Assembly: GCA_009783885.1 (NCBI GenBank)
Contig: WRCN01000003.1
Span: 55,778 to 119,777, forward strand
DNA from: Bacteroidales bacterium
GTDB taxonomy: Bacteria > Bacteroidota > Bacteroidia > Bacteroidales > P3
Reading direction: 5' to 3'
Length of the DNA: 64,000 bases
The position numbers and the translations under genes are program-made. Positions 1 to 9,444 of this stretch are shown here, in pieces. The notes under the pieces were generated by a model. It made no database searches and was not told the DNA's origin. It saw only the letters and a program-made list of their open reading frames with translations. Positions within the stretch are counted from its first letter, which is position 1, and every line of letters starts with the position of its first letter.

Positions 1-1125
1 TTCCGCATGTCCGAAGTTTACAAACAAAATTTGCGAACTGACAATTGAATGTTCCGGAAACACGTTGAGTTCGTTCATCACATCATAAATTCGATCTGCT
101 CCAAACGAAACTCCGACACCCGACATGTTTTTCAACCCAAAAATTCCGGTCAAATCGTCGTATCGTCCTCCTCCACAAACACTTCCCATAGCGACATCCA
201 GCGTTTTTACTTCAAAAATTGCACCAGTATAATAATTCAATCCTCGCGCCAAAGTCAAGTCCAATTCACACGGCATATACAATTTTAAATCACTGATATA
301 ATCAAATAATTCGACCATTTCAGAGATTCCTTTTAGTCCGATTTCCGAATGTGTCAAGGTTGTTTTCAACGTTTCAACTTTCTCTAAGAAATCACCTTTC
401 ATCAATAAAATCGGCTGTAATTTGGCAATCGCTTCCGCTGAAATTTTTGTACTTAATTCTTCGTTTACTTTTTCCAATCCGATTTTATCAAGTTTATCAA
501 TCGCAATGGTGATATCAATGATTTTATCAGGAAAACCAATGGTCTCTGCAATTCCTGCTAAAATTTTTCTGTTATTAATTTTTGTTACAACACGAATGTT
601 GAGTTTTTTATAAACGTCATCAATGATGTTCAACAACTCCGCTTCATTCAGCAATGATGTGCTTCCAATCACATCCACATCGCATTGAAAAAACTCGCGG
701 TAACGTCCTTTTTGCGGACGGTCGGCACGCCAAACAGGTTGTATTTGGTAGCGTTTGAACGGAAATGTTAATTCGTTTTGGTGCTGCACTACGAAGCGTG
801 CAAAAGGCACGGTTAAATCATAACGCAAGCCTTTTTCGCAAATGATTGTGCTGAGCCTTTTTGATTTGTCATCATCTTCGCAAATATCTAAATTTACTCC
901 ATTCAAAAAATCGCCCGAATTGAGAATTTTAAACAATAGTTTATCGCCCTCTTCGCCGTATTTTCCAAGCAAAGTGGATAGATTTTCCATCGCCGGTGTT
1001 TCAATCGGCTTGTAGGCGTAGTGTTCAAAAACTCGTTTGATGGTTTCAAAAATGTAATTCCGTCTCATCATCTCCTGTGGAGCGAAATCGCGTGTTCCTT
1101 TGGGTATAGACGGTTTTTGAGCCAT
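1..1125 (-). CDS. hisS: Histidyl-tRNA synthetase, C-terminus cut off by window edge
   Basis: Class II aminoacyl-tRNA synthetase that charges tRNA-His in the cytoplasm. Reading the minus strand from the ATG at 1125 gives [14 protein letters not shown], the usual HisRS N-terminus, then an open frame of 375 codons reaching base 1 without a stop. Visible family signatures are the motif 2 region ([19 protein letters not shown]) and a downstream stretch like ILFVNFG near the window edge. Bacterial HisRS is about 420-460 residues, so roughly the last 80 residues lie outside the window. A TACTTTTGC promoter box lies about 40 bases upstream of the start, divergent to the acyltransferase gene. Confidence 0.95.
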   Translation of the reverse strand, partial: MAQKPSIPKGTRDFAPQEMMRRNYIFETIKRVFEHYAYKPIETPAMENLSTLLGKYGEEGDKLLFKILNSGDFLNGVNLDICEDDDKSKRLSTIICEKGLRYDLTVPFARFVVQHQNELTFPFKRYQIQPVWRADRPQKGRYREFFQCDVDVIGSTSLLNEAELLNIIDDVYKKLNIRVVTKINNRKILAGIAETIGFPDKIIDITIAIDKLDKIGLEKVNEELSTKISAEAIAKLQPILLMKGDFLEKVETLKTTLTHSEIGLKGISEMVELFDYISDLKLYMPCELDLTLARGLNYYTGAIFEVKTLDVAMGSVCGGGRYDDLTGIFGLKNMSGVGVSFGADRIYDVMNELNVFPEHSIVSSQILFVNFGHAE

Positions 1126-1165
1126 TATTTACTCTGTTCACAAATGTTAAAAAACAATATTTATT

Positions 1166-1195
1166 GCAAAAGTACGAAAAAAATTGTAATTTTGC
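1166..1195. promoter_or_regulatory. Divergent promoter pair, hisS / acyltransferase
   Basis: Two Bacteroidetes-type -7 boxes point away from each other: TACTTTTGC on the minus strand (1166-1174) for hisS and TAATTTTGC on the plus strand (1187-1195) for the acyltransferase starting at 1220. Recognised by match to the TAnnTTTGC consensus and position; transcription starts are not determined. Confidence 0.6.
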
Positions 1196-1219
1196 AAAAA
1201 AAATCAGACTTTTATTCAT

Positions 1220-2578
1220 ATGGCAAAAACATTAACTGAAAAATTATGTAAAAACGATTGGAAATATGCCTTAACTCGTTGGTTTTGGGCAAAACCGCAT
1301 TTTAAACGATATTTTCGCCATATTCACGTTATTGGAAAAGAAAATATTCCATCAAAAGGCCCTTTGATCTACGCGGGCAATCACCAAAACGCACTTATGG
1401 ATGCGATGGCCATTGTGTGCACTCAGAAGCATCAAACGGTGTTCGTTGCGCGTGCTGATATTTTCAAAAAACCGTTAATCATCAAAATTTTGCATTTTTT
1501 TCGGATTTTACCGATTTATCGCAAACGCGACGGAGGCAGTAGCTACGATAACTACGATAACAATCAAGAAACGTTTGAAATTGTTGACAAACTGCTTCGT
1601 GCAGGCATGGTGCACGGCATTATGCCCGAAGGCGCGTTCAATCCATATAAACGTTTGAATACACTTCAAAAAGGAATTTTCCGAACAGCCTTAAAAGCGC
1701 AAGAAGCTTACGGGGATACAGGTGGCGTGCAAATTGTACCCATTGGATTGAATTGGCAAAATCCAAGAAAATTTTTTAAAGATGTAACGATTATTTATGG
1801 AAAACCGATTGCGGTTGCCGAATATTTCGCGCTTTATCAGGAAAATCCTGCAAAAGCATATTTAAAAATGCAAGAAACGTTAGTCGAGGAATTGCGAAAA
1901 TTGATGATTGATATTCATAGCGAGACGCATTACACAACGATCGAAAACATTCGTGAAACCTTTGGTTACGACTACGCCAAAGCCATACAGTGCGACCCTG
2001 ACCATCCGAAAGAACGCTTGGAAGCCGAGCAGGAATTAGTGAAAAAAATAGACCATATCGCAGAAACAAACGAACCGAAAATGCAAGCCTTAGAACAAAC
2101 GTTTTCTCAATACCAAAGCGGGTTAAAGAAGTTGAACATTCGTTCGAGGTTGTTGCAATATTCCAAAATTCCATGGTATGAATTGCTTGAAGATTTTGGC
2201 GTTTTGATACTTGGATTTCCATTTGCTGTAATTGGTGCCATTCTTGGTTTTTTGCCGTTATCTTTGGCAAAAAAATATGAGAAAATGATTAAAGATCCGC
2301 AGTTTTTAAGTTCGACACAATATGTTGTAGCTATGGTCGTTCGCAGTTTACAGAATTTTATTTTGATTATAATTTTGGTGTTAACGTGCTATAACAAAAT
2401 CATTCTACTTGCGTTCTTTCTTGCGTTGATTTTGTATGCTGAACGATTGATGCTGTTTTACGTTGAGCATTACAAGCGAACGATGGGAAAATGGCGCTAT
2501 TTCAGACTTTCGAGACAGAATGATGCATTGTTGAATGAGTTGAAAAAGCAGAGAGAAAAGATGTTATCTGAACTGTGA
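1220..2578 (+). CDS. PlsC-like glycerophospholipid acyltransferase with C-terminal membrane segments
   Basis: Probable 1-acyl-glycerol-3-phosphate (or glycerol-3-phosphate) acyltransferase of membrane phospholipid synthesis, 452 aa. Residues about 35-210 form the acyltransferase domain: NHQNALMD at about residue 55 is the catalytic NHxxxxD motif, and MPEGAF at about 137 is the substrate-phosphate-binding EG motif. Beyond the catalytic domain is a charged, likely coiled region (about 230-310), then two or more hydrophobic stretches near 330-350 and 375-410 that should anchor it in the inner membrane. This long two-part architecture is known in Bacteroidetes PlsC-like proteins. The exact acyl acceptor cannot be read from sequence. 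ATG at 1220 lies 25 bases after a promoter box. Confidence 0.85.
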   Translation: MAKTLTEKLCKNDWKYALTRWFWAKPHFKRYFRHIHVIGKENIPSKGPLIYAGNHQNALMDAMAIVCTQKHQTVFVARADIFKKPLIIKILHFFRILPIYRKRDGGSSYDNYDNNQETFEIVDKLLRAGMVHGIMPEGAFNPYKRLNTLQKGIFRTALKAQEAYGDTGGVQIVPIGLNWQNPRKFFKDVTIIYGKPIAVAEYFALYQENPAKAYLKMQETLVEELRKLMIDIHSETHYTTIENIRETFGYDYAKAIQCDPDHPKERLEAEQELVKKIDHIAETNEPKMQALEQTFSQYQSGLKKLNIRSRLLQYSKIPWYELLEDFGVLILGFPFAVIGAILGFLPLSLAKKYEKMIKDPQFLSSTQYVVAMVVRSLQNFILIIILVLTCYNKIILLAFFLALILYAERLMLFYVEHYKRTMGKWRYFRLSRQNDALLNELKKQREKMLSEL

Positions 2579-2587
2579 TAGCAAACA

Positions 2588-2740
2588 GATTCCTCGACTT
2601 CGCATACTTTGCTCGGAATGACGAGTATTAGCTGGGAAAAGAGGGAATGTAGGGGCGTTGCATGCAACGCCCCTACATTCCCTACCACACATGCACTATA
2701 AACCGTCATGTCGAGCGGAGCGAGACATTCGCCAGCTATT
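2588..2740. repeat. Repeat-filled convergent gap with a perfect 40-base palindrome
   Basis: The gap between the convergent acyltransferase and cdsA genes holds three repeat units. The first (about 2588-2625) is a TCGACTTCGC...CGGAATGACG type unit. The second is a perfect palindrome at 2643-2682, 20-base arms without a spacer, core GTAGGGGCGTTGCA followed by its complement. The third (2702-2728) is a GTCATGTCGAGCGGAGCGAG unit that recurs at 34622-34650. The palindrome could act as a two-way terminator here, but it lacks a clear T-tract. Confidence 0.85.
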
Positions 2741-2741
2741 T

Positions 2742-3410
2742 TTATATCAACATCAAATAAATCATTACTGCTGGTGCAGCAAATAAAATACTATCTAATC
2801 TGTCCAATAATCCGCCGTGTCCGGGTAAAATTGTGCCGGAATCTTTGACATTCAAACTGCGTTTGAGATACGACTCAAACAAGTCGCCGATGGTTCCGAA
2901 AATCACTACTACAATTGCTAATCCAACCCATTTACCTGCACCATACATCACATCCATCTTTCCATGTATGAAATAATGGGCGAATGAAAATCCTGCAATA
3001 ATTACAAAAATAAGTCCTCCAAAAAAACCTTCCCATGTTTTTTTCGGAGAAATACGTTCAAATAATTTATGTTTTCCGAATGTGATTCCAAACAAATAGG
3101 CGAATGTATCGTTTACCCAAATGAATGTAAACAATGCCAAGGCATACAGTGGATTTTCGACATACAGGTACATCAAACAAACAAACGGTAAAGCCATATA
3201 AAAATAAGCAAAAAACGAATACCACAAATTTTTAATTTGACTTGGTGTTCCGTTTTTTTTAAGTAATGCTCCGTATTCAAAAATCATTAAAAACCATAAA
3301 ATACCCATCACAATTGAAAAACTCCATAAACTCAGCATTGACGCGAGAATAGCGATTACAAAAACACTTCCCGTAATCGTTCGCATAAGGAAATTTGATT
3401 GTATTTTCAT
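2742..3410 (-). CDS. cdsA: Phosphatidate cytidylyltransferase (CDP-diglyceride synthase)
   Basis: Integral membrane enzyme making CDP-diacylglycerol from phosphatidate and CTP. The family signature is complete near the C-terminus: GTIGDLFESYLKRSLNVKD followed by GHGGLLDRLDS, with the metal-binding acidic residues; WVNDTFAYLFG and SPKKTWEGFFGG upstream are also conserved. The protein is 222 aa, against about 270-285 for most Bacteroidetes CdsA; the shortfall is in the N-terminal transmembrane part, so it may have fewer membrane helices than usual. It closes the run rsfS-ftsH-LUD-cdsA. The start at 3410 is the upstream-most ATG with a plausible N-terminus; Met-9 is an alternative. Confidence 0.9.
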   Translation of the reverse strand: MKIQSNFLMRTITGSVFVIAILASMLSLWSFSIVMGILWFLMIFEYGALLKKNGTPSQIKNLWYSFFAYFYMALPFVCLMYLYVENPLYALALFTFIWVNDTFAYLFGITFGKHKLFERISPKKTWEGFFGGLIFVIIAGFSFAHYFIHGKMDVMYGAGKWVGLAIVVVIFGTIGDLFESYLKRSLNVKDSGTILPGHGGLLDRLDSILFAAPAVMIYLMLI

Positions 3411-3499
3411 ACGATAAATATTTTATTTTTACATTAAGGTCGTATGGAGCCCGCAGGCCGTTTTTTGTGTCTTTGTGAGGGTGCTTGTATATGCGGGGT

Positions 3500-4147
3500 T
3501 CATGGCTTGCCGTTTGTGGTATCAATCAAAAAGAGAAAAAGTTGTTTTGCACCCAGCCCTTGTTGCACTTCACCGTCGATATCTTCAATTTTACTCAGGC
3601 CGTTTACGATGGAAAACATCGACGGCATTTTTGTAGTATATTTTTCCTTAATCAATTGAAATGCGGATTTCAAATCCGGTTGTATTTGTGCTACTGTTCC
3701 GATAACGATTTGCGTATCCAACACACTAAGAATTCGTCGTCCTGATGCGTGCGAACAGAATAGGATACTTCCCGTTCGCGCAATCAAAAACTCGCAGGTC
3801 ATCATGCCCACTTTTCGAACAATCAGTTCTTGCGGATTATCTGTGAAGGGAAGTCCGGCATAGGTTAGAATACGTTGTAACGTTTCTTCGGCACAATAAA
3901 TTTTATCCCAATTTTCTTGTTGTGTAAAAAATCGAATGTTGTCAACTGCTTCCTGAACACCTTCGCAATACACAAATTTTCCGCCATTTCGAATAAAATT
4001 TTCTGCAAATTCAACATCCAAAGTATTTTTGAAATCGTGGTAAACCGACGTTTTCAAATCTAATTTATGAAACGTGTCCGGAGCACGCTCAATGAGCGCA
4101 TCACGAATGCTTTTTAGCATTTTTTCTTTGGCACTGGCACTATTCAT
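3500..4147 (-). CDS. LUD domain protein (LutC/YkgG family)
   Basis: A 215-aa member of the LUD (lactate utilisation) superfamily. Supporting segments are the N-terminal SAKEKMLKSIRDALIERAP, the central CEFLIARTGSILFCSHASGRR block, and the ending SKIEDIDGEVQQGLGAKQLF, which matches the LutC-type ending where an ADIE-type segment precedes the last strand. LutB and LutA partners are absent, so a role in lactate oxidation is not implied. Its start overlaps the ftsH stop by 4 bases (ATGA), implying translational coupling. The placement between ftsH and cdsA is one I associate with Bacteroidales, where these proteins are usually left as LUD/LutC-like. Confidence 0.75.
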   Translation of the reverse strand: MNSASAKEKMLKSIRDALIERAPDTFHKLDLKTSVYHDFKNTLDVEFAENFIRNGGKFVYCEGVQEAVDNIRFFTQQENWDKIYCAEETLQRILTYAGLPFTDNPQELIVRKVGMMTCEFLIARTGSILFCSHASGRRILSVLDTQIVIGTVAQIQPDLKSAFQLIKEKYTTKMPSMFSIVNGLSKIEDIDGEVQQGLGAKQLFLFLIDTTNGKP

Positions 4148-6177
4148 TCGCTGGGTTCTTTTTCTGCATCAGCAGGACGAGGTCCGAAAATATGTTCCAA
4201 ATCATCTCTGAAAAGTACTTCTCGTTTCATCAACGTTTCCGCTAAAATATCCAATTTATCGCGATGTTCGTTCAAAATATCTTTTGCTTTTTGATACGCC
4301 GACTCAACCAAATCGTGAACTTCTTTATCAATAATTTCTGCTGTTTTTTCGCTGTATGGTTTGGAAAACGTGATGTCTTGTGAACCTTGCGAATCATAAT
4401 AACTGATGTTCCCGACTTTCTCATTCATACCAAAATACGCCACCATCGCATAAGCCTGCTTAGTTACTTTTTCCAAATCGTTCATGGCGCCGGTAGAAAT
4501 TTGTCCAAACACAATATCTTCTGCGGCGCGTCCACCTAATGTTGCCATCATTTCGTCGAACATTTGTTCGCGAGTGGTGATTTGTCGCTCTTCGGGCAAA
4601 TACCACGCTGCACCAAGCGATCGTCCACGCGGAACAATCGTTACTTTGATCAACGGATGTGCGTATTTCAGTAGCCAACTCACTGAAGCATGACCTGCTT
4701 CGTGATACGCAATCGTTTTCTTTTCTTCGGGCGAAATAAATTTACTACGACGCTCCAAACCACCTACAATTCGGTCGATCGCATCCAAGAAATCTTGTTT
4801 GTCAACTTCTTTTTTCCCGTTTCGAGCTGCAATCAAAGCCGATTCGTTGCACACATTGGCAATATCTGCGCCCGAAAATCCGGGTGTTTGTTTGGCTAAA
4901 AACTCAATGTCTAATGACGATGATTTTTTGATATTTCTCAAGTGTACATTAAAGATGGCCTTACGCTCTTCGAGTTCCGGTAGTTCAACGTGAATTTCTC
5001 GATCAAAGCGCCCTGCGCGCATCAGCGCTTTATCTAAAATATCCGCACGGTTGGTTGCTGCAAGAATAATCACACCGCTGTTTGTGCCGAAACCGTCCAT
5101 TTCTGTGAGAAGTTGGTTGAGCGTGTTTTCACGCTCATCGTTGCCTCCCGTAAAGGCATTTTTTCCGCGAGCACGACCGATTGCATCAATTTCATCAATA
5201 AAAATAATACACGGCGCTTTTTCTTTAGCATTTCGGAACAAATCTCGTACACGTGAAGCACCAACGCCCACAAACATTTCCACGAAATCAGAACCGGAAA
5301 TTGAGAAAAACGGAACCTTTGCTTCGCCCGCAACAGCCTTTGCCAACAAGGTTTTTCCTGTACCCGGAGGCCCAACTAACAATGCGCCTTTCGGAATTTT
5401 TCCACCTAAATCGGTATATTTTTTTGGATTTTTTAGAAAATCGACAATCTCCATCACTTCTACTTTGGCTTCGGCTAACCCTGCAACATCGTTGAATGTA
5501 ATGTGTGCATTTTTTCCATCAAAAAGTTGGGCTTTCGATTTTCCAAAATTGAAAATTCCACCCATGCCTCCGCCACCACCGGAACCACCCATACCGCCAC
5601 CCATCATTCGAGTAAACAAGAAAATCATCATCAAAATAATAAAAAACGGCCAGAAAAATCCTCCGATTCCTTCCCAAAAACTTCGACGAGTTTCGGGAAC
5701 AGGTTCTAACCATGGACGTGGGGTGTAGTGTTCCAACTCCTCCGGCGTCATGCGCAAACGTTCAAGTTCTTCGGCGTTTAATTGTACTTGACGAACATCG
5801 TTTTGAAATGTCTCTAAAGTTAAAAATTTATAAACAAAAAATTTATTCGACTTCAATGCATCGTCTGATTTCAAACGAGCGTAGAGTGTATCTTGAGCAA
5901 TACGGTCTTGCTTGATAAAAATCTCAGCAAATTCCTTGTTGACCACAACGATTCTTTCCACATCACGACGTTCGAGCATGCCTTGCAACTCGCCCCAAGT
6001 AATGTCGTACGATTTTGCGTCCCATTGATTTCCAAAAATATTTAGCCCCAAAATGGCAGCGATAGCAATCACATAAATCCAATAGAAACTGAATCTAGGC
6101 TTTTTTTGAGGATTTTGTCGATTTGGATTTTGGGGTTGATTTCGCTGCTGATTTTGATGTTGTTGATTTCCGTTCAT
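4144..6177 (-). CDS. ftsH: ATP-dependent zinc metalloprotease FtsH
   Basis: Membrane-anchored AAA+ protease that degrades misfolded membrane proteins and regulators. From Met at 6177 it is 677 aa: a Gln/Asn/Pro-rich N-terminus, TM1 ([19 protein letters not shown]), a periplasmic domain, TM2 near [14 protein letters not shown], then a Gly-Met linker typical of Bacteroidetes FtsH. The AAA domain has Walker A GPPGTGKT, Walker B IIFIDEID and the SRH ([21 protein letters not shown]). The protease domain has the zinc motif HEAGH. An ATG further upstream (6267) is open but would sit wholly inside rsfS; 6177 gives the expected N-terminus. Even so, 83 bases overlap rsfS in another frame. Confidence 0.96.
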   Translation of the reverse strand: MNGNQQHQNQQRNQPQNPNRQNPQKKPRFSFYWIYVIAIAAILGLNIFGNQWDAKSYDITWGELQGMLERRDVERIVVVNKEFAEIFIKQDRIAQDTLYARLKSDDALKSNKFFVYKFLTLETFQNDVRQVQLNAEELERLRMTPEELEHYTPRPWLEPVPETRRSFWEGIGGFFWPFFIILMMIFLFTRMMGGGMGGSGGGGGMGGIFNFGKSKAQLFDGKNAHITFNDVAGLAEAKVEVMEIVDFLKNPKKYTDLGGKIPKGALLVGPPGTGKTLLAKAVAGEAKVPFFSISGSDFVEMFVGVGASRVRDLFRNAKEKAPCIIFIDEIDAIGRARGKNAFTGGNDERENTLNQLLTEMDGFGTNSGVIILAATNRADILDKALMRAGRFDREIHVELPELEERKAIFNVHLRNIKKSSSLDIEFLAKQTPGFSGADIANVCNESALIAARNGKKEVDKQDFLDAIDRIVGGLERRSKFISPEEKKTIAYHEAGHASVSWLLKYAHPLIKVTIVPRGRSLGAAWYLPEERQITTREQMFDEMMATLGGRAAEDIVFGQISTGAMNDLEKVTKQAYAMVAYFGMNEKVGNISYYDSQGSQDITFSKPYSEKTAEIIDKEVHDLVESAYQKAKDILNEHRDKLDILAETLMKREVLFRDDLEHIFGPRPADAEKEPSE

Positions 6178-6703
6178 GAGGTTTAGGTGTCTTCGTTGCA
6201 GGTTCTTTAACTGTTTTTTTCGCTGGTTCTTTTTTTGGACGTGCATCTCTACGTTCTTTCTTTGCAATTTCTTTTTTGATGACTTCTTTCGTTGTTGGCT
6301 CTTTCTTTACAACTGTTTTTCTGACGGGAATTTCTTCCTCAATAGGTGTAATAATCGCATCTGCCCAAAGATTTTCGAGTTGGTAATGTTCTCTAATTTC
6401 GTGTTGGAAGATATGAACCACCACATCCAAATAATCTAATAAAATCCATTCGGCATTTGCAAATCCTTCGGCGTGCGCAGGATTCATGTGAAGGATTGTT
6501 TTCACTTTTCGACGCACTTCTTCAGCAATCGCATTAACTTGCGAAGTCGAATTTCCATGTGTGATCACGAAATAATCGAAGTTTGCACCTTTGATTTTCG
6601 ACAAGTCGAGCAAGAGGATGTTTTCAGCCTTTTTCTCGTGCATCGCCTCGAAGATTGTGTCTAAAAGGAGTTCTGTGGAGTTTCTTAGTTTAAGTTTTGC
6701 CAT
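6095..6703 (-). CDS. rsfS: Ribosome silencing factor RsfS with long basic C-terminal tail
   Basis: RsfS (Iojap/YbeB family) binds ribosomal protein uL14 and blocks subunit joining in starvation. Residues 1-125 match the family: LLLDLSKIKGANFDYFVITH, then HAEGFANAEWILLDYLDVVVHIF. The usual protein ends near here (about 105-125 aa), but this one continues for about 75 residues of Lys/Thr/Ser/Pro-rich, low-complexity sequence. The last 28 codons overlap the start of ftsH in a different frame. The tail is probably disordered and could bind nucleic acid; that is inference. Confidence 0.9.
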   Translation of the reverse strand: MAKLKLRNSTELLLDTIFEAMHEKKAENILLLDLSKIKGANFDYFVITHGNSTSQVNAIAEEVRRKVKTILHMNPAHAEGFANAEWILLDYLDVVVHIFQHEIREHYQLENLWADAIITPIEEEIPVRKTVVKKEPTTKEVIKKEIAKKERRDARPKKEPAKKTVKEPATKTPKPHERKSTTSKSAAKSTPKSKSTKSSKKA

Positions 6704-6740
6704 ATAATTTTTTTTCTTTAATTTTAATTTGTGTTATATG

Positions 6741-6767
6741 GGCACGGATTGCAAATCCGCGCCAGCG
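6741..6767. repeat. Dispersed 27-base repeat (copy A)
   Basis: A 27-base unit beginning GGCACGGATTGCAAATCCGC, containing the inverted repeat GGATTGCAAATCC. An identical copy lies at 9405-9431, and a diverged copy at 36964-36990. It fills the gap between rsfS and the S1 protease gene. Confidence 0.85.
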
Positions 6768-6773
6768 AGTTAA

Positions 6774-8723
6774 TTACCGTGTAACAATGATTTGCTCCCT
6801 AACTAATTCTCCACCACCTTCCACATGCAGGTAATACGTGCCCGGTCGCAACGACGATGTGTTGAATCTTACCGGACGAGGTCTACCATCGCGGTGGCGA
6901 TGTCTAAATCGTGTTTGCCTTGGGGCGTTGCCGAGGTTATCAAGAAGTTTGACTGTATACTCTACTGACTCGTCTGTGTCAGGAAGTTCTTCAAACTCAA
7001 TAGTAAGTTCACTGTTTACGGGATTGGGTGAATAGGTAATGCATATTTTGCAAATCGGTGGCCAAATTGGTCCTTGCTGTCCCGTAGCCATAATATATTT
7101 TTCACCCGATTTAGTCCATCCACAGCCATTGAATGTGATCAACTCTATTTTGTAAAGACCTACCGAAGAAAAATTGAACTGTTGACCTTCAGTTGACCAT
7201 CCTCCATAGAATACAGGAAGCGCCGGTTGGCCACCTATAGAGGGTGGTGTAATTTTCCAACGACAGTGCGAAGGCAACGTACTTGACATGAGCCTTTGTC
7301 CGACTAAATAATAGGATTTGTTTGTGTGCACTTCGGTAACCGCCATATGGGTTGCAGCGTCCATAACGCCAAAAATAGTGCCGCCTATCCCCGAAGAAAC
7401 AATCATGAATACGGAGTGAGAATTTCCGTTGAATTTAAAACTGTAATTAATCGTAAAATCTGACGGTAACGGTGTGTTTACCGTATTTTGTATACGTTTG
7501 AATTTAGCTGTAGTCTTGTTGCTTGATACCTCTTGAAATCCCGTTGCATTACTCCACCAATTCCAGTCGGTAATACCGGAGGGAAGGTTATTTACGGTAA
7601 ATTCATACTCTGTATTGCAGGGGGAAGAATTACCGAGGGAAAGAGGTCCAGAGATGAAAATATCACTAAGACGACAGGCGTTAATATCCCTAAGATAAGC
7701 TTCATTAGCCACTGTTGCCATAAGTGTTCCAGGTTGCCCATTGAGGCTTGTAGCCACTACTGTTACTGAATTGACATTGATAAATGAGGAAGTAATGATA
7801 AAGCCGGAGTTTTGGGAAATGCTCCAGGTAGCCCGCAAATTACTGTCGCTTAATGTATAGGTGGCCTCGTTGCAGATGGTGGCGGGACCGAGAATGGGAT
7901 TGGAGATGATGGATGATACGTGGGAATCAATCCAATCTCTAATATGTGAAACACGCACAAATACCGATGGGGAATTTTCATTAGTTCCAGCACATCCATA
8001 CTTACTTCCTCCATGCACAATACCAATAAGCACAGGCTTATTTTTAGCACTCAAACCGGTCAATGGACCTCCGCTATCCCCAGGGCAAGCCCCTTGCCGA
8101 ATAGGTCCGGAACCTGTTGCTGCTATTTCATGAGCAAGTAAATCTCTATCTAATGCAATAAAAGCAGCCTGATCTGAAATAACATTTAAATCTACAGCCC
8201 GCAAACAATGAGCAGGAAGTCCACCTCGTATAGTATCTCCCCAACCGGAAACACGGACTAAGTTTCCTACATTGTAAAGTGTATGATCTACAGGAGACCA
8301 GAGATCAATAGGTTGTCTATGGCTATCGTAGATAATGTCTCTTGATAATTGTAGCAATGCTGCATCAACACCAAAGTCGGGATGAGGTATAATGTCGAAA
8401 ACATTAAACGTATTGCTGCTATTGATTTCGTTTTTACAGGTAATACCGGCGATAACTTGTATAACACTTGTATCAAGTATAACCCCCGTCGTATCACCAT
8501 TATGAGTAAGACAATGTTTTGCTGTTAAAATAAAATTAGGTGCTATAATGCTACCGCCACACCATCTGGGATTAGGGTCTCCATCCACTAATACTGATAC
8601 AAGCACTTGCCATGGTGCTTCTGTTATAGGGATAGAGTCTCCACCTGAAATTTTTGGTTGTGCTTGTAATCCTGTGCAAACAATAACCAACGTTAAAATA
8701 AATAAAGATACTACTCTTTTCAT
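6774..8723 (-). CDS. Secreted S1-family serine protease with T9SS sorting domain
   Basis: Chymotrypsin-fold protease, 649 aa, with a signal peptide (residues about 1-21). The triad is H70 (TAKHC), D120 (VDAALLQL) and S217 (GDSGGPL). The residue equivalent to chymotrypsin 189, at the base of the S1 pocket, is Gly (GACPGDSGG), not the Asp that gives trypsin its Arg/Lys preference, so specificity is probably for uncharged side chains. Residues about 275-555 hold beta-rich, PKD-like or Ig-like modules. The C-terminal about 85 residues (YSPNPVNSELTIEF ... SLRPGTYYLHVEGG ... QIIVTR) form a type A T9SS sorting domain, implying export through the outer membrane and probable surface attachment. Confidence 0.9.
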   Translation of the reverse strand: MKRVVSLFILTLVIVCTGLQAQPKISGGDSIPITEAPWQVLVSVLVDGDPNPRWCGGSIIAPNFILTAKHCLTHNGDTTGVILDTSVIQVIAGITCKNEINSSNTFNVFDIIPHPDFGVDAALLQLSRDIIYDSHRQPIDLWSPVDHTLYNVGNLVRVSGWGDTIRGGLPAHCLRAVDLNVISDQAAFIALDRDLLAHEIAATGSGPIRQGACPGDSGGPLTGLSAKNKPVLIGIVHGGSKYGCAGTNENSPSVFVRVSHIRDWIDSHVSSIISNPILGPATICNEATYTLSDSNLRATWSISQNSGFIITSSFINVNSVTVVATSLNGQPGTLMATVANEAYLRDINACRLSDIFISGPLSLGNSSPCNTEYEFTVNNLPSGITDWNWWSNATGFQEVSSNKTTAKFKRIQNTVNTPLPSDFTINYSFKFNGNSHSVFMIVSSGIGGTIFGVMDAATHMAVTEVHTNKSYYLVGQRLMSSTLPSHCRWKITPPSIGGQPALPVFYGGWSTEGQQFNFSSVGLYKIELITFNGCGWTKSGEKYIMATGQQGPIWPPICKICITYSPNPVNSELTIEFEELPDTDESVEYTVKLLDNLGNAPRQTRFRHRHRDGRPRPVRFNTSSLRPGTYYLHVEGGGELVREQIIVTR

Positions 8724-8735
8724 GTTTTTTTGTTT

Positions 8736-9356
8736 TTAAAATTCTTTACATTCTTCTATAGTCAGTAGTTCTATAACTCTGTAGGGCGAAAATCCACACT
8801 TTCTATCTTCCGTCGTCAGGCGAAATGTTACTGTTACACGCATATCACGAACCTTGAATTCATCTGGTAAATGGTCCATTAAAAAAATAAATAAATCATC
8901 AAAGGGGACGAGGTTTCCAATCGGTACTGCAGAATCAATTAAAATGATCCAACAAGGAGGACCCCACCAATTAGCGATTGTAGCACAGACCACTCTATGT
9001 TCGGTAGTATCTAAGCTTTGATTGACGATTACCGATACTGATTCTGTTAAATTTTCCGAAGTGATTTTTATCGTTTTACTTCTTGGGTAGTGAGATGGAT
9101 TTTCGACAACATTCACGGTAATCACACCATTGTTTGTTCCCGATGTATTGGTTAGCGTGCACCACCAACCAGGTTCTGCAACGGCAGTCCATTCGACGTT
9201 ACTTCTTACTGCAATAAAATATTCACCACCTTCTGCCGTGGCAGTTATGGAAGTTTTGTCAACCGTTAAAAATGGTTTGTTTTTGTCTTTACAAGATGTA
9301 AAAACTCCTGCTAGAATCAGCAAAATTGCTGTGAGTTTTAGAATGTTTGTTTTCAT
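8736..9356 (-). CDS. BACON-domain lipoprotein
   Basis: 206 aa with a lipoprotein signal (hydrophobic segment ending FTSC, Cys at about 22), so likely lipidated and envelope-bound. Residues about 28-115 match a BACON domain: LTVDKTSITATAEGG, then VRSNVEWTA, WCTL, and the closing SVSVIVNQS strand. BACON domains are beta-sandwich modules common in Bacteroidetes surface proteins, often glycan- or mucin-related. The C-terminal half (about 120-206) has no domain I recognise. It is 12 bases upstream of the S1 protease gene on the same strand and may be co-transcribed with it. Confidence 0.8.
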   Translation of the reverse strand: MKTNILKLTAILLILAGVFTSCKDKNKPFLTVDKTSITATAEGGEYFIAVRSNVEWTAVAEPGWWCTLTNTSGTNNGVITVNVVENPSHYPRSKTIKITSENLTESVSVIVNQSLDTTEHRVVCATIANWWGPPCWIILIDSAVPIGNLVPFDDLFIFLMDHLPDEFKVRDMRVTVTFRLTTEDRKCGFSPYRVIELLTIEECKEF

Positions 9357-9370
9357 GATGGTTTATATTT

Positions 9371-9378
9371 CAAAGTTA
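9371..9378 (-). promoter_or_regulatory. Promoter box for the BACON lipoprotein
   Basis: TAACTTTG on the minus strand, 15 bases upstream of the ATG at 9356, matches the -7 consensus TAnnTTTG; predicted leader under 12 bases. Confidence 0.45.
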
Positions 9379-9404
9379 GTTAATTTGTCGGTTTGATTAG
9401 TGTT

Positions 9405-9431
9405 GGCACGGATTGCAAATCCGCGCCAGCG
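9405..9431. repeat. Dispersed 27-base repeat (copy B)
   Basis: Identical over 27 bases to the unit at 6741-6767. It lies downstream of the oadB stop, so the two copies flank the S1 protease/BACON pair as direct repeats. Confidence 0.85.
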
Positions 9432-9444
9432 GATTATTTGTTTT

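Noticed and set aside
5051..5728. A 225-codon plus-strand frame inside ftsH
   Set aside because: It mirrors the conserved FtsH coding strand, has no promoter or leader, and its Pro-rich sequence is the complement of the Gly/Met linker. FtsH is certain.
6178..6267. FtsH start at 6267
   Set aside because: The extra 30 residues are the complement frame of the rsfS tail, basic and unlike any FtsH N-terminus.
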